DNA of 64,000 bases from Hericium rajendrae (Eukaryota; Basidiomycota; Agaricomycetes; Russulales; Hericiaceae). The stretch's first letter is position 1. Each line of letters begins with the position of its first letter. The DNA lies in contig CM065881.1 of the NCBI GenBank assembly GCA_033439255.1, positions 1,860,001 through 1,924,000 on the forward strand, given 5' to 3'. A model generated the notes under the pieces. That model was not told where the DNA came from and ran no database searches. It saw only the letters and a list, made by a program, of their open reading frames with translations. A program made the position numbers and the translations under genes. This document shows, in pieces, positions 23,235-35,060 of this stretch.

Positions 23235-23820
23235 AGTCAGTTCTTGACCAATTCACTCATTCTCAAATGCATCAGAATCTACTCATCTATCGCTTTCTAG
23301 CCATATATTATGCATCTTGATCCATGCAGATCTTGCAGAATGCAAAGTATTCCTGTATTTTTCTCCCTAGTAAGCTTGATCTGATCCTCAGCTAGCTCAG
23401 TCAGTTTTTGACTGATTCACTCATTCTTAGATGTATCAGAATTTACTCATTCATTGCTTTCTAGACATATTTTATGCATTTTGATCCATGCAGAACTCAT
23501 AGAACACGAAGCATCTCTGTATTTTTCCTCCTAGTATGCTTGATTCTTAGTTATCTCAATCAATTCTTCACCGATTCACTCATTCTAAAGTGGATCGAAT
23601 ACTACTCATTTATAACTTTTGAATCATATTTTTTGCATTTTGATCCATGCAGAACTCATAGAATGCGAAGCACTTCTGTATTTTTTCTCCTAGTATGCTT
23701 GATCCTTAGCTATCTCAGTCAATTCTCCACTGATTCACTCATTCTCAAGTGGATCAGATGCTACTCACTCATCGCTTTCTAGCCATATTTTATGTGTTAT
23801 GATCCATGCAGAACTCACAC
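23235..23820 (+). repeat. Four ~160-bp tandem repeats (diverged type)
   Basis: Four units share ATTCACTCATTCT, GCTTTCTAGCCATAT and TTTTGATCCATGCAGA. They belong to the same superfamily as the arrays at 24632 and 28735 and keep a CTTTCTAG acceptor-like site, but have GCTAGCTCAG where the others have the GGTAAGT donor-like site. Confidence 0.7.
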
Positions 23821-23979
23821 AAAAACTCAGTTTTGTGATCTATGTTGCTCAATCATTTTTAGTATACATTGAGCATACTCAATAAGTACATGTACTATAT
23901 AGCAATCTACTATGTGATCAAATCATTTAATGACTGTTGAAAGATTCAATCTTAGTATGAGCTCCAATGTAGCAGTACT

Positions 23980-24140
23980 TCATCATGGTATGGCTGTACC
24001 ATAGTTGTGATCACATGAGCACTTCACCATGGTACGGCCATACCATGGTGGTGATCATGTGATGATTATATAATCAAAACTCGGTGGTGAAGTGTGAGTT
24101 CTCTTGAGTTTGCAAGTTCAATTCCAGTTCATGCCAGATG
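23980..24140 (+). repeat. CCATGGTA palindromes next to a partial SINE-like box B
   Basis: Two versions of CATGGTANGGCNGTACCATG (about 23985-24003 and 24030-24048), one a near-perfect palindrome, are followed by TATATAATCAAAACTCGG and CAAGTTCAATTCCAG, a degenerate box B resembling the SINE-like copies at 21386-21730. Confidence 0.4.
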
Positions 24141-24315
24141 TTTTTGATATTTTGTAATACTAAAAATAATATAATCAATGAGCAATGAGCATTAGTACAA
24201 TGTCTACTCTTATGGTATATTATAAGTACAGAAATGCCTATAAATCTATGTGTTGAAAACTGATTACATAATCAAAACTCGGTGATGAAATGTGAGAACA
24301 ATAAAGTCTTGCTTT

Positions 24316-25690
24316 CTCATGAGCTTTATATCCTGCATGCTTGTCATGTTGGCGGCAAGGCTCGATGAGTATCTCCAAGTCATCTGCTGAGTGGTTGACG
24401 GTTTGAAACTAGGAGGTACTCAACCCAATGGCTCATCTTGGTCATCTTATATGTATCTCACTTGCTGAGCTGACAGACTAATTTATTCATAGGTCTCTAA
24501 ATTTAGCACCAACCAGGGTTTATTATAGCTTTTCAAAACCACATTGACAGCTGCTTTTAGATAATGCCTTCTGAGCTATACCCTATCTGCTTAGTTGAAA
24601 ATTAACCAATCATCATTATTCAAATGAGCTTGAGGTAAGTCCCTCAATTCTCCACCAATTTACTTGTTCTCAAATGTGTTGGAATGTGCTGATTAATCGC
24701 TTTTCAGACATCCTACATATGTCCAATTCTGTTCAGAACTCAAAATTCAAGACTCAAAATTGAGATCTCCCTCTCTAAGATCTTAATCTTGAGGTAGGTC
24801 TAGCAGTTTTTCACCAATTTACTCATTCTAAATTGTGCTCAAATGTACTGATTTATTGCTTTCCAGACATGCTATATAGCCCTCAAACCATCTAGAACTC
24901 GAAAATCAAAACTCGAAATTGAGATCTCCCCCCCAAGATCTTGACCTTGAGGTGAGTCCCTCAGTTCTCCACCGATTCACTCATTCTAAATTGTGCTCAA
25001 ATGTACTAGTTTATCACTTCTCAGACATGCTACATAGCCCCCATGCCATCCAGAACTCGAAAATCAAAACTCGAAATTGAGATTACCTCTCCAGAAACCT
25101 TGACCTTGAGGTAAGTCCATCAATTCTCCACCAATTCTCTTGTTCTAAAATGCATTGGACTCTACTGATTAATCTCTTCTCAGACATGCTATATAGCCCT
25201 CATGCCATCTAGAACTCGAAAATCAAAACTCAAAATTGAGATTACCCTCTCAAGATCTTGACCTTGAGGTAAGTCCATCAATTCTCCACCAATTTACTAG
25301 TTCTCAAATGTGTCAGAATGTGCTAATTAATCTCTTTTCAGCCATGCTACATAGCCCCAAAACCATCCAGAACTCGAAAATCAAGACTCAATCTCACCAT
25401 CTTGACTTTGAGGTAAGTCTAGCAGTTTTTCACTGATTCTCTTATTCCAAAATGCCCTGGAATGTACTAATCAATCACTTTGTAGCTATGCTACATAGCC
25501 CTCAGACCTTGACCTTGAGGTAAGTCCATCAATTCTCTACCAATTCTCTTGTTCTCAAATGCTCCAAAATTTACTAATGAACTGCTTCTCAGCTATGCTA
25601 TACAGGTCTTGTATTGTCTAGAACTCAAAAATCAAGACTCAAATTTGAGATTTGTCCCCCAGGCTCTTGACCTTGAGGTAAGTCTGACAG
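24316..25690 (+). repeat. Left arm of long inverted repeat
   Basis: 24316-24631 (including TGTCATGTTGGCGGC, TCTCCAAGTCATCTG and GGTTGACGGTTTGAAAC) plus the tandem array beyond it match, inverted, 28735-30790. The arms are about 3 kb apart. The right arm holds two CATCAG MITEs and the start of a third that are absent here, so this arm supplies their empty sites (near 24390 and 24540). Confidence 0.8.
24632..25690 (+). repeat. ~158-bp tandem array with splice-like signals
   Basis: Seven to eight units starting TTGAGGTAAGTC (24632, 24791, 24950, 25108, 25266, 25411, 25517, 25675; two are shortened). Each complete unit has a GTRAGT or GTAGGT donor-like site, a CTGATTAAT or CTAATNAAT branch-like site about 60 bases on, and a pyrimidine tract ending CAG or TAG before a conserved CATGCTA. 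In unit 1 the candidate intron is 24635-24707 (73 nt) and the candidate exon 24708-24793. No long frame is present. Confidence 0.75.
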
Positions 25691-27980
25691 TTCTCTATTG
25701 ATCATACTTTAATTAAGTACTACCAATTTGTATCTAATGTTATTATAGACTATTTGCTATAAATTTCATAGAGATTTATAATCAATCTGACTAGTATGAC
25801 TTTACTCATTTATACACTGTTATTAAATATAACTAATAGTAAAAAAGAAAATCATCTTGCTATGCAAAGCATTGTCTCTCTTCTCTCAAGTACATCAAGT
25901 ACATATTGTATAACTGAAGATGTTTACAATCTTGTATTGCATATTGTTAGCTTATCTGCAGAGTCAAATATAGTTAGTAAGCTTGAAAAAATATGAATAA
26001 GATCAGCATAAATGTCCTCAGTATAATAGTCCTATTCATGTCACTACTGTCTTTGACAACAGTGCTCCACCATTAATAGTAGTAAAACTTGACTATCACA
26101 ACATTATAATAAATTACTCATTTACCATAAAACATCATACAGACAATAAAAAAAACAACATTTAAACTTGTAGCTATAGTGTATTTTAAAGCAGTTCATT
26201 TTACTGCAAGAATTATTGATAAAGGAAAAAGAATCTAGTACCATGATGGAGTAGAGTTCAACATGAGTGCACTCACAGGTGACCTGGATCTGAACCCATG
26301 GGTATTCAACATGCTGCAAGGGCTGACCTGAATCCATGTGAGTTTCAGCCACTGGGTGATCTGGAGCTGCAAATCAGGTATCTGTGACATTATGGATCAT
26401 TTTCAGGTTAGTTCATCTTGTCTTCACTTACTACTACCATGACATGCTAAGTATGCTTTTCACTGTATCATTTTTGTCAATGCAATGGCAGGAATGAGTT
26501 TGAATTGGCTTGAGAGGCTTAAGATGAGTCTAATCACTATTAATTCTGTTGTACATTGCTAATCACTATTAATTCTGTTGTACATTGCTAATCTTGAGAG
26601 TCTCACTCATTATTGAGCGAAACTTGTTTTCAATATTCTTTGATAGCCCACTGCCCTACTATCTTTTGACATCATGTCTCATCTAGTATGTTGTTCGTGC
26701 CTCTCTCCATCACCTGTATGTTCGATAATGCCCTTAGTGCTGATAATGCTTGCAAACTTTGCTCTCACATGTGCAAGTGTTCTAGCTTCCATCCACATCC
26801 TGAAGAGCATGCATGGTGCCAGCATAATGTCAGCAACAACATGCTGTACAGCAATGAGGCTTGATTCTCATTTGTTGATGAATTATGCAGGTTGCATCTA
26901 CAGACTTCAGCATCAGGCTTGTGCTTACATCACTCTTATCCCTCTGCACTGTAGTAAGTGCAGTCATTTGCATGTTTAGTTGACTGTTTTTCCCACAGAT
27001 GCCTCGTGCAAGGACATCATTGACTCCTGATGCACATCGTGATGGATTGTGTCTTTGATTGGACAGAATGATCAGTTGAAGGACAATGAGATGCAGATCT
27101 CTATGATCAAGGGCAACTGGGAGAGGATCAGGAGTGAGCTCAAGCTCACCAAGATCTGTGAGGACATTCTCAACTTTCTCAGCAAGCATGTCATCTCTTT
27201 AGCTATCTCTGGTGAGTGGCACCCTATTTCGTGCAACTTTCACTTGCACCTGACAGTGCACAATTGCCTTTGCATACCTAGGATAGCATACACCACAGCA
27301 GTGCATGCATGCACATACACCTGGTGTCCTCACGATTCTTGGACTGCATGTTCATGCATGGCACAGATGGTACACATACTGCCATGTGCTCTCATGTTTA
27401 TCTGCACATGACCCCCTACTGCATGTATACCTGCTTATACATAGCTCCTGCAAGCCCTGTGGCAACCTGCACCATTGAACCATGTCACTTACAGAGTGTG
27501 ATGGGTAGCAGCAGAGGGTGTAGTGCAGCAGTATTAGCTCTACAATTATATGTAGTTACTACTGTAAATTAAAGCTCGTATTCTAAATAATTGTAACACT
27601 TTGGCAATTGAAGTTCAAGTTACAGGTCGCCATGGGTTACCTGTGGGTCAATGAAGTTTAGCAAAGTCTTGACCTGGATCTGGACAGGTGTTAGCCACCA
27701 GGTGATCTGGATCTGCAGGTCAGAAACCCATGGGTAAATTTCACAGGTTTACCCATGTTGACCCATGGGTGACTCTGAATCATGTCAAACCCTATGATAG
27801 AGCAACCACTAGTAGACAATGTGAGTTTGAAGGTATGCTATCAGGTTTTGGCAATTTGCATTATGCAAAAAAACAAGAAGCAAGTTTACTTATTTATGCA
27901 CCTTCATAAAATATACTAGCTAACAATAAAAAAGGAATTGTATTGCCATGCAAAGTATCGGCCCTCTTTCACCAAGTAAA
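25691..27980. other. Spacer of the long inverted repeat, no confident gene
   Basis: Several open frames of 60-120 codons (for example 26674-26979 and 27049-27411) have no recognisable domains. 26255-26350 and 27620-27780 share AGGTGACCTGGATCTG and ACCCATGGGT words. The second block has imperfect inverted ends (GTCGCCATGGGTTA against GTCACCCATGGGTCA), so it may be a small decayed element. Nothing else is supported. Confidence 0.4.
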
Positions 27981-27984
27981 AACA

Positions 27985-28145
27985 GATTTTATGATTTCTT
28001 AGATTTGTTTACTCTATACCAGATTTTCCTATTAAAAATGACATGCTCAACGGTAACTACCCTCATTTGGCAGTTGGTTTATCAAATTGCAAGATTACTG
28101 ATCTAATGAGTTTGCAGGTTCAACTCCAGGTTTGGCCAGACTTTT
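27985..28145 (+). mobile_element. SINE-like tRNA-related head, diverged
   Basis: TTTGGCAGTTGG followed by GCAGGTTCAACTCCAGG, the same order and spacing as at 21386-21730. Two diverged ~160-bp units follow directly (28150-28430), as in the 1.22-kb tandem units. Confidence 0.5.
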
Positions 28146-28734
28146 ATTTACACTAGATTTAATATAACTTGATCAGTTCTCAACCAATTCACCTATTCTC
28201 AAATGCATCTGGATCTACTCATTTATTGCTTTCTGATAGTAGATTTAGCCTATATTTCCTCCCTGCAATACTTGAACCTGAGCTATCTTGGTTATTTCTT
28301 CACCAATTGACTCATTCTTAAATGCATCAGAATCTGCCTATTCATAGCTTTCTATTCATACCTTGCATGTCTCAATTGGTTAAGAACTTGCAAAATGCAA
28401 ATTGTTTCTGTGATTCCTCTTTAGGAACCATGATTGCTTTGTAGCTCTGCAACAAAGCTATCAATAAACAAACAGTAAATTGTGTTGAAACATCTTCAAT
28501 CCTATCTTCTCAACACAGTTTTGAATACAGAAATAGGATCACTGGAAGTAGAGATATGCTTTGATTTATGTGCTATATTAGCAAAACAATATTGTCTGCT
28601 ATCTCAACTTGGGAGAAGTGGGCCGATGCTTTGCACGGCAAGACAATTCCTATTTTATTGTGAGTTATGTTTAATGAAGATGTATACATAAGTAAAGGAC
28701 TAGAGTATATTAAATGAGTAGAGATCAACATAGT
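28146..28734. other. Diverged ~160-bp units, then no gene
   Basis: 28150-28430 contains two diverged copies of the ~160-bp repeat. 28430-28734 matches parts of the 1.22-kb tandem units (AACAGTAAATTGTGTTG). A 69-codon frame here has no support as a gene. Confidence 0.45.
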
Positions 28735-29870
28735 TAGAAATGAGTAAACTGGTGAAGAACTGATAGACTTACATGAAGACCAGTGATGCTAAGAGGAAAA
28801 ATCTCAATTTTATACTGCATTTTTCAAGTTCAGCACAGAATGAGATGTAAGTAGCATGCCTAAAATGTAGTCAATTAGTAAAGTTCAATGCATTTTAGAA
28901 TAAGTAAATCAGTTAAGGTCAAAATTCTGGGTAGGAGATCTCAATTTTGAGCCTTGGGTTTCAAGTTCAGCACAGGCTTAGACTAGAAATATTTAATTAG
29001 TAAATTCCAATGCATCTTAGAACAAGTGAATCAGTAGAGAATTGAGGGACTTATCTCAAGATCAAGATGATGATGCTAGGGGAAATCTCAAATTTGAGTC
29101 CTAATTTTTGAGTTCTGGACAGACTGAGGCCTCTATGACACATCTGGAAAGTGATTAATTAGTATACTTCAGCACAATTTAGAATGTGTGAATCAGTAGA
29201 GAATTGAGAGACTTACCTTAAGGTCAAGCATACTGGGGGGGTAATTCCAATTTTGAGTCTTGAATTTTGAGTTCTGAATGGCCTAGAGCTTACATAGCAT
29301 GACTAGAAAGCAATTAATCAGTACAGTCCAGTTCAATTTAGAACGAGTGAATTGGTGAAGAAATGAGAGACTCACCTCAAAGACAAGATCTTGGGGAAAG
29401 AGATCTCAATTTCGAGTCTTGAATTTCAAGATCTGGACAGACTGGGGTCTATATAGCATGGCTAGGAAGAGATTAATTAGTACATTCTAGCCCATTTTAG
29501 AATGAGTAAATCGGTGGAGAACTGAAGGACTCACCTCAAGATCAAGATCTTGAGGGGGGGATCTCAATTTCGAGTTTTGGTTTTCAAGTTCTGAATGGCA
29601 TAGGGTCTATGTAGCATGTCTGGAAAGTGATTAATTAGTACATTTTAGCATATTTTAGAACAAGTAAATTGGTGAAGAACTGCTAGACCTACCTCAAGAT
29701 TAAGATCTTGGGGGAGAAGATCTCAATTTTGAGTCCTGAATTTCGAGTTCTGGACAGAATTGGACATACATATGATGCCTGGAAAGCAATTAATTAGTAC
29801 ATTCCAATGCATTTTAGAATGAATAAATTGGTTAAGAACTGATGGACTTACCTCAAGATCATTTGAATGA
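28735..29870 (-). repeat. ~158-bp tandem array, minus orientation
   Basis: Reverse counterpart of 24632-25690. Read on the minus strand, units start GAGGTAAGTC, GAGGTAGGTC, GAGGTGAGTC and AAGGTAAGTC (near 29845, 29687, 29530, 29212), and acceptor-like CTTTCCAG, CTTCCTAG and CTTTCTAG sites lie just after AATTAAT or ATTAAT (near 29775, 29620, 29460, 29301, 29142). The units nearest 28800 have decayed. Confidence 0.72.
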
Positions 29871-29949
29871 TAATAATTGGTTAATTTCTAATCAGGCAGA
29901 TAGCCTAGCATAGCTCAGAAGGCATCATCTGGAAGCAGCTGTCAATACT

Positions 29950-30171
29950 AATCAGAAACCCTACAAACTTTCTGCTGTGTCTGATGTATCTGATTGTATC
30001 TGATTGTTCTTATAAATCTGAAATCTTATAAGTTATTTCTGATTATTTCTGACAGATGACACCCGTCTTAGGTGTCTGACTATCTGATGAATCTGAATGT
30101 TGCTACCAGTTTCTTCAGATTTCAATCAGATTTTATAAGACACAATAAGATAGTTTGTAGGGTTTCTGATG
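29950..30171. mobile_element. 222-bp CATCAG-family MITE, TSD CT
   Basis: Left end AATCAGAAACCCTAC (first base changed from C), right end GTAGGGTTTCTGATG, flanked by CT on both sides. The other arm of the inverted repeat (near 24540) lacks it. Confidence 0.85.
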
Positions 30172-30328
30172 CTATGGTTTTGACAAGCTCTAATACATTC
30201 TGGTTGGTGCCAGATTTAGAGACCTATAAGTAAATTAGTTTGTCAGCTCAGCAAGTGAGATACATACAAGACAATCAAGGTGAGCTGTTAGGTCAAGTAC
30301 CTCCTAGTTCCAAACTGTCAACCACTCA

Positions 30329-30729
30329 CATCAGGAACCTTCAAAACTTTCTGTTTGACCTGCGAGACATCTGACAGTGTCTGCATGACCTGCAGCAGTT
30401 GCATCAGACACATCAGACACTCTCAGACAGCATCAGCTACTCTCAGCTAGCTGCAGAATATTTGACCTCAAGATTCAAAAAAGTATCAACGCAGAATGCT
30501 CGCAGACTGATCAGAACTGATCAGATTTATATAAATTTTAGATATTGAAAACTTTGTTGCATCTAATGATTAGAGTTGGATGACTACTATATCTGTCAAT
30601 AGTTATTGATTTCAAAATATAAAAGCTCTGATCAGAAATTGATCTCTAATTAGAGCCTGCAGCTGGATCAGGTCTTGCAGTTGATCAGACTCTGCAGGGT
30701 CCATCAGAAAGTTTTGAAGGTTCCTGATG
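30329..30729. mobile_element. 401-bp CATCAG MITE, TSD CA
   Basis: Apparently identical to 13959-14359. Flanked by CA on both sides; the homologous site in the left arm (near 24390) reads straight through. Confidence 0.93.
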
Positions 30730-30790
30730 CAGTGGATGACTTGGAGATACCTGTTGAGCCTTGCAGCCAACATGATAAGCATGTAGGATG

Positions 30791-31200
30791 CATCAGAAAC
30801 CCTCTCAACTTTCTGATATGTCTGAAATTATCTGAGAATTTCCTGAAACTATCTGACTGTCTGAGGTGTCTGACAGATTTTTGATTTCTGATACAATGTT
30901 TTTTTAGACAGGTTTCAGACATGTCAGATCTGAATCAGACATGGCAGAATTTATATGTATTTTCAGAAGTCAATCAGATCATCTTCAGATTAGTATTAGG
31001 ACTTTTCAGATTTATAACCAAGGTGCAGACTAATATCAGATCAATTCAGAATCATTGCTAACTTTTAGATGTAAATCAAATTGAGATCAAGAATAACATA
31101 GAATCTCAGACTACTTCAGAACTCTCAGACATTTAAGAACTTTAAGATAACTTCAGAATCCTCAGACTAATTCAGAACTAAGCCACACTTAGGCATATTC
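30791..31200. mobile_element. Left end of a further CATCAG element, right end not found
   Basis: CATCAGAAACCCTCTC starts exactly where homology to the left inverted-repeat arm stops, followed by several hundred bases rich in TCAGA. No matching GGGTTTCTGATG right end is visible before the next element, so the right limit given is approximate and the element is probably truncated. Confidence 0.5.
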
Positions 31201-31377
31201 AAGACTAGTGTTGAAAAACTAAAATCATCTCAGTACATAATAAAACCCTAAACTAAGGCTGATATAACCACTGACCAGCATGAAGGGTAAGGCGGTCAAC
31301 ATCAGCAAGGTGGATGTCAAGCACAATGAGAGGGTATGGGAGAGAACAACATCCCCATAGAGTAGAGGATGGACACA

Positions 31378-32279
31378 TTAGCTGATATCAAGAGAGGGCT
31401 GTACTTCAGCAGTGAGATGCAGCTGAGACCGGATGAGGGTATCGAGACAGTCTATGAGCTCACATTCAGGCAGGAAAGTGAGCAGGGAAAGACTGAGGGA
31501 GGTTGACAAGAGGGTACGGGCCTGGGCTGCTATAACATCAGGAAGGTTGACAACTTTCTGATTGACCTGACAATTTCTAACCCTACTGACAGCTTCTGAT
31601 TGACCTGATCCACCTGAAAGCAATCTTGAGAAGCAAATATCTGATCAGACTTTTACATTCAAGAAAAGACATTTATTGTCAGATATATAAGTTTTTAATC
31701 TCTAACTAATAGATATATCAAAATCTTTGATATCTGAAATTTTTGAAAATCTGAGAGTGTCTGATTTCAAATCTGGAGGTCAAATATCAGTCAGATGGAT
31801 CAGACAGTGTCAGACACCATCAGATGCTCTCAGACAGTTGCAGATAATTTTCAGATATTTGACCTCCAGATTTGAAAAAATCTCAGATCAGACACTCTCA
31901 GATTTAGAAAATTTCAGATATCAGAGATTTTGTTATATCTATTAGTTAGAGATTACAAACTTATATATCTGACAATAAATGTCTTTACTTAAATGTAAAA
32001 GTTTGATCAGATATTTGCCTGTTAAGATTGCTTTCAGGTGGATCAGGTCAATCAGGAGCTGTCAGTAGGGTTAGAAACTGTCAGGTCAATCAGAAAGTTG
32101 TCAACCTTCCTGATGAACCATGATGGACCTAAAATTGCATAGCATTGCAGAATCGAATTCAGCTGTTTCAAGTAGCTGCACATCTCGTGCTTCATCTGAT
32201 TGATCTCGCCCGACACATGAGCTCCTGGAATGACGTGCAGAATATGGACATCATTGCTTATGTGGAGCACAAAGTGCAC
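31378..32279 (-). pseudogene. Unidentified degenerate coding remnant split by a MITE
   Basis: Minus-strand frames on either side of the element at 31536-32115: one reads toward HEMCSYLKQLNSILQCY and AILGPSW, the other from IAAQARTLL to LPECELIDCLDTL. They have amphipathic, non-repetitive composition unlike the surrounding DNA and could be parts of one protein. They do not join in frame (a TAG and a one-base shift intervene). I do not recognise the family; a transposase-associated or host gene is equally possible. Confidence 0.35.
31536..32115. mobile_element. 580-bp foldback CATCAG element, TSD AA
   Basis: Both ends start CATCAGGAAGGTTGAC. The inverted arms run about 260 bp each with few mismatches, so almost the whole element can fold on itself. 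Flanked by AA on both sides (31534-31535, 32116-32117). The interior is TCTGA-rich. Confidence 0.92.
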
Positions 32280-32685
32280 TGTGCACCCGTGTTAGGATAA
32301 AATGGGAAGAACAGGGTCCATGGCGAACTGCATGTGCATTGAACATGATGCACGGAATGAGCCTCCACCTTCACATGATCACTCAACGGTGAATTGCATG
32401 CATATGTTGAAGTCAGATGCATCACCTGCATGCACTGTTGAGTGATCACATGATGCGCAGCCCATGCTGTTCATGTGGAGGAGCTGGTGCAGGTCGTAGG
32501 GCAAGGGGTGTGGAGTCAAAAACAATGTACCTTGTCGTCGTTCACAGGCATGTGCCTACAGCTGCACCTAGCACGTGCTGCTCCCGTTTGCTCATGCTAT
32601 GAGGGTGACATGTTCTGTGGGTGCTGCAAACTGAGCGCTGCATCTGACATACTCATTGCTCATGTTTCCGTGTTCTGCACTTGTT
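32280..32685. other. No supported gene; target of CATCTG copy 2
   Basis: TGCATG-rich sequence with short overlapping frames on both strands. CATCTG copy 2 is inserted at its right edge, duplicating TT (32684-32685). Confidence 0.4.
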
Positions 32686-33801
32686 CATCTGAGAAAAACA
32701 CCAGAGGTATATTGCACTATATAGTCTACATAGTTCTAATAGGGCCATAGCAGTCCTCTTTTCTTCATAGCCATCTCATAGTAGCAAGATAATCTACATA
32801 GAGCTATATAGCTACCAAAGGATAAGGCAGTAGCTATAGTAGCTATCATAGCTATCATAGTATAAGATAGCTATAAGAGCTATGTTAGCTATGTGATATA
32901 TCCTCACTATCATATTATATCTAGTTATTCAGACTTCTATCTACCCTATGTCATCTCTGTTAAATATGTCACTCAGAAGTACTATCAAAATATCAAAAGA
33001 TATAAATCCAATATAAACTTGACTTATTATATTTAAAGCTTTCAAAAGATTGAAAATTTAAACAACTTATAATCAAGTCAAGCTAGATAAGATAAGATGA
33101 AAGATAAGATAGAATATAAGATAAGATAAGACTTACCTCAAAGATAAGAAAAAGTGAAAACATGATCTAAACATAGGTTAATAGATTAGTACAAGACAAA
33201 AGAGATACATAAGAACATAAGACATACCAAAGAAAAGAAAAAGCGAAAATATAAAGTTTACAAAGAACATTAGGGTTAGTGGACAAGAACACAATATAAC
33301 AATCTATCGAACATAAGAAGGTTAGAGCAGAAGAAGAGTGAATGATGAAAGATGGGAGATGGTAGTGGTAGGAAAGAGAGAGAGACAGCATGTCATGCAG
33401 GCCTTATATAGATGTGGCAAGTGGAGTGCCAAATGTGGCTGCCGAGACCGGGCCGGGCAGTGCCGAGCATTCACGTCAGAGGCTAAGTGCCAGATTTTGC
33501 TAAGTTCACTTCATTGTCCAGTAGCTAATAGTAGATTAGTTAGATACTCACCTCATACAATTCGATGTTGTAGATGAATCATGGATGTAATCTTTTTTTC
33601 AGAATTTAAAGTGTTTTATTTGATTTACTAGACTCGAAACATTCGAACTCGCATGCATTCAGTAGCTGAAGCACTGAAGGTGCGTCAAAGTTCAACTCTC
33701 ATACTACCACCCTTCTGTCCTCTTGTCCCTCCATCGTTTGTCTACTCACTGACTCGTCACATCAAATGCAGGAGGGTCTCGATAGGGTGAAGAGGGTCAA
33801 G

Positions 33802-33883
33802 GTAAGTAAAATTAAACTCTTTATTAGCATTCTTTGTACTAATAAAGAGAGTATCGCCCATTCGAGAATGAGCAATACTCTCT
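33802..33883 (+). other. Intron-like segment plus hairpin module (copy 2)
   Basis: GTAAGT at 33802, branch-like TACTAAT and AAAG at 33847 give a 46-nt candidate intron. The hairpin AGAGAGTAT...ATACTCTCT (33846-33883) follows at the same spacing as in copy 1. Confidence 0.5.
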
Positions 33884-33899
33884 CATTCTTCCACTTCCA

Positions 33900-35060
33900 C
33901 GATGCCTTGCTCGACTTCCCCTCCCCTGTTGCCATCTTTCCATGTCGCCTTCTTTCTGCTGCCCCATCAGCGCAATGCCTGCTTCTCAACCACATTGCTG
34001 GCAGCCCCGACCCACTGTGCATCACCTACCCCACACCTATGCCCATGCCCACGTCCATGTGCCTCCTGCCTCCTGCCTCCTGCCTCCTGCCTCCTGCCTC
34101 CCGTGCTCCGTGCATCGACAACGGCGTCTGCATCCATGTCGTTGTGCCTCATTGCCATGGCAACGGAGCATGATGTCATTCGCTTGCACCCTCACATCCT
34201 CTCAACAACCCCCGCATGTCCTCAACAGGTCCATGCAGGTTCATCAGACTTACCCACCCCATGCACCATCACCTCCCTGCCATCGACAACATGCCTGTGG
34301 CCATGACATGTGGCTAAGTGCCCGGCCATGCACTTCCACGGACAGGCCAGCCAGTGCATGCACACACTCCCGCACGCGATCACGCATGGTGATGCATGGC
34401 ATGCAAGCTCACGTGAGGCCCCGACAACCCGCGCCTACATCCCGAGCCTGTCATGCCATCTCCTCGACATCCACGCCACCATCACCACCATCACACCTCG
34501 TTGCTACGGTGATGAGGTGTGACTTTAGGTCCCTTGCCCGGCCTGCTGTGCCCACTGCATGCCTTGCACGCCCACAACAACGCCACGTGCCCTCAACAGG
34601 CTTGCATGCGACCCCTCACATGGTATGGATGCACCAATACACCCCACGCTGTTGGCAACATGCTCGCAGACATGACACATGGCTGTGCGTGCATGAACAG
34701 CCTCGCCAGTGCACAGACACACTCCTGCATGCAGGTGTGCAGCCACGCACGTCTATGCAGGCCCGGGCATGACTGCGCATGGTGCGTAAACCTGCATGAG
34801 GTCTCAATGTGCACACACGCCTCGACAGCCTCTCTGGAGTGTGCGACTGTGCTCGGCCCAGCAAGTGCATGAAGACCGAGGTACTGACTGCGTGTGTATT
34901 CCCCTAAGATGTGCACGTGTATTCTCCCGAGATGTGCGCATACGCACTCTCATGCGAGCATGCAGCTACGCATGTCCATGCTGGTGCACATGCTCGCACC
35001 AAGCGTGCCTGCTCACACATGCCCGACAGTGCGTGCTTACCCGCTCGAGTCTAGTTAATG
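33900..35060. repeat. Variable low-complexity core of CATCTG copy 2
   Basis: CATGC-, CCTGCCT- and GCACAC-rich sequence unlike the cores of copies 1 and 3 at the base level but in the same position. A pure CTCCTGC run lies at about 34065-34100. The open frames it creates on both strands (up to 276 codons) are treated as composition artefacts. Confidence 0.6.

Larger units (their letters stand above)
28735..30790 (-). repeat. Right arm of long inverted repeat
   Basis: Inverted match to 24316-25690, enlarged by MITEs at 29950-30171 and 30329-30729 and ending where a third begins (30791). Confidence 0.8.

Noticed and set aside
24632-25690. CRISPR-like regular repeats
   Set aside because: Units of ~158 bp repeat over their whole length without unique spacers, in a eukaryotic genome; this is a tandem array.
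30791-31535. A complete CATCAG element starting at 30791
   Set aside because: No right end matching GGGTTTCTGATG was found, so only the left end is claimed.
33942-34772. 276-codon open frame
   Set aside because: Inside the variable core of CATCTG copy 2; composition-driven and not conserved in copies 1 or 3.
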